Shown in pieces: positions 20,739 to 24,434 of a DNA stretch of 24,434 nt. Source of the stretch: UBA4124 sp052034745. GTDB lineage: Bacteria > Patescibacteriota > Minisyncoccia > Phycocordibacterales > UBA9973. Each line of letters begins with the position of its first letter. Position 1 is the stretch's first letter. Under the pieces are notes generated by a model. The model saw nothing but the letters and a program-made list of their open reading frames with translations. It did not search any database and was not told the DNA's origin. Made by a program: the position numbers and the translations under genes. The stretch is from contig JBPOIF010000041.1 in the NCBI GenBank assembly GCA_052034745.1, positions 1-24,434 on the forward strand. Direction: 5' to 3'.

Positions 20739-23088
20739 AAAAGAAACACAAAAGACTCTGGTGATTATCGACGCTCATGCGATCATTCACCGCGCATATC
20801 ATGCACTTCCTAGTTTTACCAATAGTGAAGGATTGCCCACCGGTGCGCTTTATGGGCTCTCCGCCATGCTCATTCGAATCATCGAAGAGTTTCGACCGGA
20901 GTATATTGTCGCGGCGTATGACCTCCCGAAGCCAACGTTTCGTCATCACGCCTATGATGGGTATAAAGCAACTCGCGTAAAAACAGATGATGAACTAAAA
21001 GCTCAGATTGAACGTTCGCGGGATATTTTTGCTGCATTTGGTGTGCCTTGTTTGGATGCAGAAGGGTTTGAGGCTGATGATGTAATCGGCACCCTCGTTG
21101 CACAAAACAAAAATGAAAAGGATCTCACGATCGTCATCGCTTCTGGTGATATGGACACACTTCAGCTCGTTATTGGGAAAAAGGTCAAAGTGTTTACTCT
21201 TAAAAAAGGGGTCACTGACACAGCGCTCTATGATGAGTCGGCAGTACAAGAACGGTATGGATTTGCCCCAAAACAATTGGTCGACTTCAAAGGGCTTCGA
21301 GGAGATCCTTCGGACAATATCATCGGAGTTCCTGGTGTTGGAGAAAAAACAGCAACGACCATTATCCAGGCGTTTGGTTCTATCGAAGGACTTTATGAAG
21401 CGCTTCAAAAAGGAAGTGTCGATATGAAAAAGAAGGCGGGACTCTCTCCTCGTATGGTGGAGATCCTCAAAGAGCATAAGGACGATGCTTTTTTCTCAAA
21501 AACACTCGCAACGATTCGTACTGACGCACCGATACACTACGAGATCCCAAAAGACAATCACCGGCAGCAGCTCAACACTGACGCGCTTGTCGAGATGCTT
21601 TCGCTGTATGAATTTCGTTCGCTTGTTCCGAGAGTAAAAAAGCTTTTTGCTATTGAAAGTTCAGTCGACGACAGTGTTGTTGATAAGGACCTCCTTCAGG
21701 AAGCATCAATCGCGCTTTGGGTGTTGTACTCCGAAGATACTATGCCGGCACTTGATACTATTCTTGTACGGACAAAGAAAAAAACTCTCATTGAGGCGCA
21801 TGCAAGCATCATCGAAGATCTCAAAAAGCACTCACTTGATGGCGTCTTTGAAAAGATAGAAAAACCGCTCATTCCGCTTGTCTCACAGATGCATACACGA
21901 GGTATTTTGATCGACAGGGAGCATTTTCTTCGATTGCAAAAAGAAATGCACACCGAACTTGAACGTATTGCTTCTGAAGTAGAAAAGTGTACTGGTACTT
22001 CAATCAATCTCAACTCGCCAAAACAACTCTCTGAGCTTCTCTTTGTGACACTCGGGCTCAAGACAAAAGGAAAGCGCAAGGCAAGTGGAGCCTTTACGAC
22101 CAACGCAGAGACGCTCGAGTTGTTGCGAGATGCCCATCCTGTTGTTTCACTCATTTTGGAACATCGAGAAACACAAAAACTCCTCACCACCTATGTGGAA
22201 GCTCTTCTTGAACATCAGGGAGAGGACGGACGAGTCCATGCTGAGTTTTTCCAGAATGGGACCACAACAGGGAGATTCTCATCTGCAAATCCAAACCTTC
22301 AAAACATCCCAAACAAAGGGGAGGCTGGCAAATCTATACGAAAAGGATTTGTTGCAACACCAGGGCACGTATTTATCGGGTGTGACTATTCACAGATCGA
22401 ATTGCGAGTACTCGCTATCCTTTCAAAGGACGAGCGGCTTATTGAGACATTTAAAAGAGGGGAGGATATCCACTCCTCAGTTGCTTCAAAGATGTTCAAC
22501 GTCTCACTTGCAGAGGTTACCTCTGATATGCGCCGAATAGCAAAGGTTATCAACTTTGGGATTTTGTTTGGGATGGGGGTGACTGCGCTTGCAAAAAACC
22601 TTGGAACAAACAGGGAGGAAGCGCAGAAGTTCTATACGAACTATTTTGAGACATTCCCTGGGGTCGAAGCGTATATCGAAGCGACCAAACAAGAAGCCCG
22701 AACAAAAGGATATACACAGACACTTTTTGGTCGACGTCGGTATCTGCCGCAAATCAATGCAGCAGCGCCATTTTTGCGAGCGTTTGCAGAACGCATGGCA
22801 TCAAATGCGCCTATTCAGGGGACGGAGGCCGACATCCTCAAGATAGCGATGCTCCTTGCAGAAGGCGATCTTGCCAGGGCGGGCCTTTCGGGGAAAGTAC
22901 ACCTCCTTTTGCAGATCCACGATGAGCTTGTCTATGAGGTCGAGGAGAGTGTTCTCGAAGAAGCAAAAGCAGTGATTGAGCATGCAATGCTTTCGGTGTA
23001 TGAGCGTTCACCTCTTGCGATTGATACACCACCGGTGCCGCTTGCGATATCGACTGCGACAGGGGTGAGCCTCGACCAGTTAAAGTGA
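20731..23088 (+). CDS. polA: DNA polymerase I, proofreading domain apparently lost
   Basis: PolA fills gaps and removes RNA primers. At 785 residues it is well short of E. coli's 928. The 5' nuclease domain (about 1-295) is intact: YDGYKATR, GFEADDVIGTL, ASGDMDTLQLV and GLRGDPSDNIIGVPGVGEKTA. The polymerase domain is intact, with motif A DYSQIELRVLAI near 550, motif B RRIAKVINFGILFGMG near 598-613 and motif C QIHDELVYEVEE near 728. Between them only about 75 residues replace the roughly 190-residue 3'-5' exonuclease domain, and I see no DxE-type exonuclease motif. It is therefore predicted to lack proofreading. Its start lies inside the end of tsaE, and its stop codon supplies the TGA of the next promoter. 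Confidence 0.96.
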   Translation: MSKKETQKTLVIIDAHAIIHRAYHALPSFTNSEGLPTGALYGLSAMLIRIIEEFRPEYIVAAYDLPKPTFRHHAYDGYKATRVKTDDELKAQIERSRDIFAAFGVPCLDAEGFEADDVIGTLVAQNKNEKDLTIVIASGDMDTLQLVIGKKVKVFTLKKGVTDTALYDESAVQERYGFAPKQLVDFKGLRGDPSDNIIGVPGVGEKTATTIIQAFGSIEGLYEALQKGSVDMKKKAGLSPRMVEILKEHKDDAFFSKTLATIRTDAPIHYEIPKDNHRQQLNTDALVEMLSLYEFRSLVPRVKKLFAIESSVDDSVVDKDLLQEASIALWVLYSEDTMPALDTILVRTKKKTLIEAHASIIEDLKKHSLDGVFEKIEKPLIPLVSQMHTRGILIDREHFLRLQKEMHTELERIASEVEKCTGTSINLNSPKQLSELLFVTLGLKTKGKRKASGAFTTNAETLELLRDAHPVVSLILEHRETQKLLTTYVEALLEHQGEDGRVHAEFFQNGTTTGRFSSANPNLQNIPNKGEAGKSIRKGFVATPGHVFIGCDYSQIELRVLAILSKDERLIETFKRGEDIHSSVASKMFNVSLAEVTSDMRRIAKVINFGILFGMGVTALAKNLGTNREEAQKFYTNYFETFPGVEAYIEATKQEARTKGYTQTLFGRRRYLPQINAAAPFLRAFAERMASNAPIQGTEADILKIAMLLAEGDLARAGLSGKVHLLLQIHDELVYEVEESVLEEAKAVIEHAMLSVYERSPLAIDTPPVPLAISTATGVSLDQLK

Positions 23089-23094
23089 TACAAT
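23086..23094 (+). promoter_or_regulatory. Extended -10 promoter of the 23107 gene
   Basis: TGA (also the polA stop codon) precedes TACAAT (23089-23094). The ATG at 23107 follows after 12 nt, giving a leader of about 6 nt. Confidence 0.5.
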
Positions 23095-23106
23095 ACCGAT
23101 ATTCCT

Positions 23107-23553
23107 ATGACTGAACAAAACACACTCAACCACGTTTTAGCAAAGTCCTACCTCGCTCACTTTGTAGCGAGTATTGTAGGGCTTCTTGTCGATGCGTTTA
23201 TTGCGGTACCGTTTGACGTGCCATATGCACACACAATCGCTATCATCTTTTTTGGACTTGGGCCGATGATTATCCTATGGGCTCAGTATACGAGCTGGCA
23301 CTGCGAGCAGCATAAACACTCAGCGACGTTTTATATGCACGGACCATATCGTTTCGTTCGTAACCCGACGCATCTCGGAGTACTCATCCTCGTTGCAGGG
23401 TATACGATGGTCGCTGGTTCGTTTGTGTTTTTTGGAACGACGCTTCTTGGTTTTCTTATCTCAAATATTTTTTTCAAAAAATACGAAGCCATCAACCATC
23501 AATCATTTGGTGAACACTATGCAAAGTACAAAGCTCAAACACCTCGACTCTAA
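23107..23553 (+). CDS. ICMT/PEMT-like integral membrane methyltransferase
   Basis: This 148-residue protein has about four hydrophobic helices (near 15-30, 41-58, 83-97 and 99-116). It also has the C-terminal signature of the isoprenylcysteine carboxyl methyltransferase/phospholipid methyltransferase family. GPYRFVRNPTHLGVLI (GPYRxxRNPxYxG) lies near residues 78-93, and FGEHYAKYKAQTPR (FGxxYxxYxxxxPR) at the end. These motifs form the SAM site facing the cytoplasm. In bacteria the substrate of such proteins is usually unknown; lipids or small molecules are possible. It overlaps the next gene by one base (TAATG), so the two are probably translated together. Confidence 0.87.
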   Translation: MTEQNTLNHVLAKSYLAHFVASIVGLLVDAFIAVPFDVPYAHTIAIIFFGLGPMIILWAQYTSWHCEQHKHSATFYMHGPYRFVRNPTHLGVLILVAGYTMVAGSFVFFGTTLLGFLISNIFFKKYEAINHQSFGEHYAKYKAQTPRL

Positions 23554-24167
23554 TGCTCTACGTTATTGCAACTGACAACAAAACATCTCGCGGAACAAAA
23601 ATCCTTGAAGTTGTTTCAGCGCATGAACATACAGAACGTATCGTTCTCGACGACTCGATGATGACACTGCAGGACCTCGAGCAGTTTTTGTACCCATCAC
23701 TTTTTTCACAAGGGGTATCTCTTGTTCATGGAAAATTTTTTCTTGACCGAGGAGATTTCGATGAGGGGATGATAAAAAAGTTTGTGATGAGTCCTACGGT
23801 ATTTATTTTTGAAGAGTTGGCACTTCCTAAACAACTTGCAACAACACTTACAAAAAGCGGTGCAGTGGTGCACCTGGGAGAGAAACAGCCAGCACCAAAA
23901 AAAGAGGGAGATATATTTGCAGTCACCGCATGTATCACTGCAAAAGATAAAAAAGCTCGTTGGATTGCGTACAGGACAGCACTCGAAACACAACCGATCG
24001 AAGCACTCCTCGGCATACTTTTTTGGAAACTCAGAACACTCGCAGTAAATGGTGCAAAAGGAAACCAGTATGAACAATTGTATAAAGCGATGCTTGGTGC
24101 GCAAAAACGAGCATGGCAGACAGGAGCACCGCTTGATGCATTGGTTGAAAAAATAATTTTGGAATAA
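23553..24167 (+). CDS. Short DNA polymerase III delta-subunit-like protein
   Basis: HolA (delta) opens the beta clamp inside the clamp loader. This 204-residue protein is much shorter than usual (about 330-340). Its layout fits a reduced delta: an N-terminal half with alternating strands and helices (YVIATDNKTSRGTKIL, LFSQGVSLVHGKFF, SPTVFIFEELAL) and a C-terminal helical part. The latter contains PIEALLGILFWKLRTL, like the collar-domain helix of HolA, and ends in LDALVEKIILE, like HolA's last helix. The central AAA+ lid appears missing or reduced. The match is by pattern only, so confidence is moderate. The ATG shares a base with the stop of the methyltransferase gene, and a terminator follows. 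Confidence 0.6.
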   Translation: MLYVIATDNKTSRGTKILEVVSAHEHTERIVLDDSMMTLQDLEQFLYPSLFSQGVSLVHGKFFLDRGDFDEGMIKKFVMSPTVFIFEELALPKQLATTLTKSGAVVHLGEKQPAPKKEGDIFAVTACITAKDKKARWIAYRTALETQPIEALLGILFWKLRTLAVNGAKGNQYEQLYKAMLGAQKRAWQTGAPLDALVEKIILE

Positions 24168-24171
24168 AAGA

Positions 24172-24201
24172 AAAACCCTCCGAGAAAAAATGGAGGGTTT
24201 T
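24172..24201. terminator. Intrinsic terminator after the delta-like gene
   Basis: AAAACCCTCC (24172-24181) pairs with GGAGGGTTTT (24192-24201) around a 10-nt A-rich loop. The flanking A and T runs make it usable in both directions. Confidence 0.85.
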
Positions 24202-24283
24202 ATATAAGAAGTTGAGTTGTTTTTTGTTTTATTTGTTGTGAATGAACGTTCGTGAGAGCAAAATTCTCCAAGAGGAGAGGGGT

Positions 24284-24313
24284 GGCTTATGAGCACTGAC
24301 ATTTTCATAAGCC
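24284..24313. repeat. Inverted repeat in the right-end intergenic region
   Basis: GGCTTATGA (24284-24292) and TCATAAGCC (24305-24313) form a perfect 9-bp stem with a 12-nt loop and no T-tract. It lies between the terminator at 24201 and the leftward ORF ending at 24345. A palindrome GAACGTTC is at 24244-24251. Nothing else was recognised in 24202-24344. Confidence 0.45.
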
Positions 24314-24344
24314 GGAAGGAACTATTGCTATCATTGTACGTCGA

Positions 24345-24434
24345 TTAAGAGTTCTGAGCAATAGTCTTCTGTGGAAAACGTCCTGCGAGAAGGGCGAGGA
24401 GAATGCCAAGTCCAAGGACGGTGACTGACATCAT
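24345..24434 (-). CDS. Short hydrophobic ORF cut by the window edge
   Basis: On the minus strand the frame is open from the right edge to a TAA at 24345-24347. The last 29 residues read MMSVTVLGLGILLALLAGRF, then PQKTIAQNS. The two methionines at the edge could be the start of a tiny membrane peptide, or the frame may continue into a larger protein whose C-terminal helix this is. No family can be named. Confidence 0.4.
   Translation of the reverse strand: MMSVTVLGLGILLALLAGRFPQKTIAQNS

Noticed and set aside
13048..24167. Higher GC in the right half as evidence of an island
   Set aside because: The right half looks somewhat richer in G+C than 1-12.3 kb, but it carries core genes (ruvBC, pilB, polA), so expression or codon bias is as good an explanation; it was not measured.
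23706..24308. 200-codon leftward ORF covering the delta-like gene
   Set aside because: Mostly antisense to a better-supported gene, with Cys/Phe-rich composition typical of shadow frames.
1..24434. CRISPR arrays, insertion sequences, tRNA or rRNA genes
   Set aside because: No regularly spaced repeats, transposase motifs, cloverleaf-like tRNA or rRNA segments were recognised by eye.

Overview
The window reads as a compact, bacterial, probably ultra-small-genome chromosome segment of the Patescibacteria/CPR type, most likely Paceibacteria (Parcubacteria). This placement is inferred from gene content and style: a TrbC/VirB2-like hydrophobic segment joined to a cell-wall hydrolase domain, a type IV pilus ATPase, a shortened DNA polymerase I, a very short delta-like clamp-loader protein, many tiny membrane proteins, almost no intergenic space and almost no Shine-Dalgarno sequences. 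No 16S gene is present to confirm it.

Layout. Bases 1-2012 hold the end of a pilin/NlpC-P60-like protein and a membrane-anchored protein of unknown function. Bases 2013-6556 are the classical origin neighbourhood: yidC, yidD, rnpA and rpmH run leftward, while dnaA, dnaN and a small gene run rightward. DnaA-box-like sequences lie before dnaA and between dnaA and dnaN. Bases 6546-12735 carry a class A penicillin-binding protein (-), tyrS (+), a 52-residue membrane protein (-), a TIGR01777-type epimerase overlapping an RlmI-like methyltransferase (+), and a SET-domain protein (+). Bases 12764-14537 are a leftward run: ruvB and ruvC overlap by ATGA and an acidic 71-residue protein follows. Bases 14531-15079 contain an apparent non-coding RNA gene with a consensus promoter and an intrinsic terminator, then two tiny membrane ORFs. 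pilB follows at 15081-16790 (-). Bases 16896-20229 encode two large exported proteins, the first flanked by a near-consensus promoter and a strong terminator. Bases 20310-24167 hold tsaE-polA and then an ICMT-like membrane methyltransferase with the delta-like protein. The right edge cuts a short leftward membrane ORF.

Functional themes are replication initiation and DNA synthesis (dnaA, dnaN, polA, delta-like), recombination (ruvBC), translation and RNA processing (tyrS, rpmH, rnpA, tsaE, an rRNA-type methyltransferase), envelope building (yidC/yidD, PBP) and the cell surface (pilB, exported proteins).

The most striking pattern is in gene starts. Many transcription-unit heads have a sigma70-type -10 hexamer, usually extended (TGn), exactly 6 nt before the ATG. 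This puts the predicted transcription start on the A of the start codon, so leaderless mRNA appears to be the usual mode here. The other leads are the unassigned structured RNA at about 14565-14758, the self-contained exported-protein cassette at 16896-18192, and a SET-domain lysine methyltransferase in a very small bacterium.
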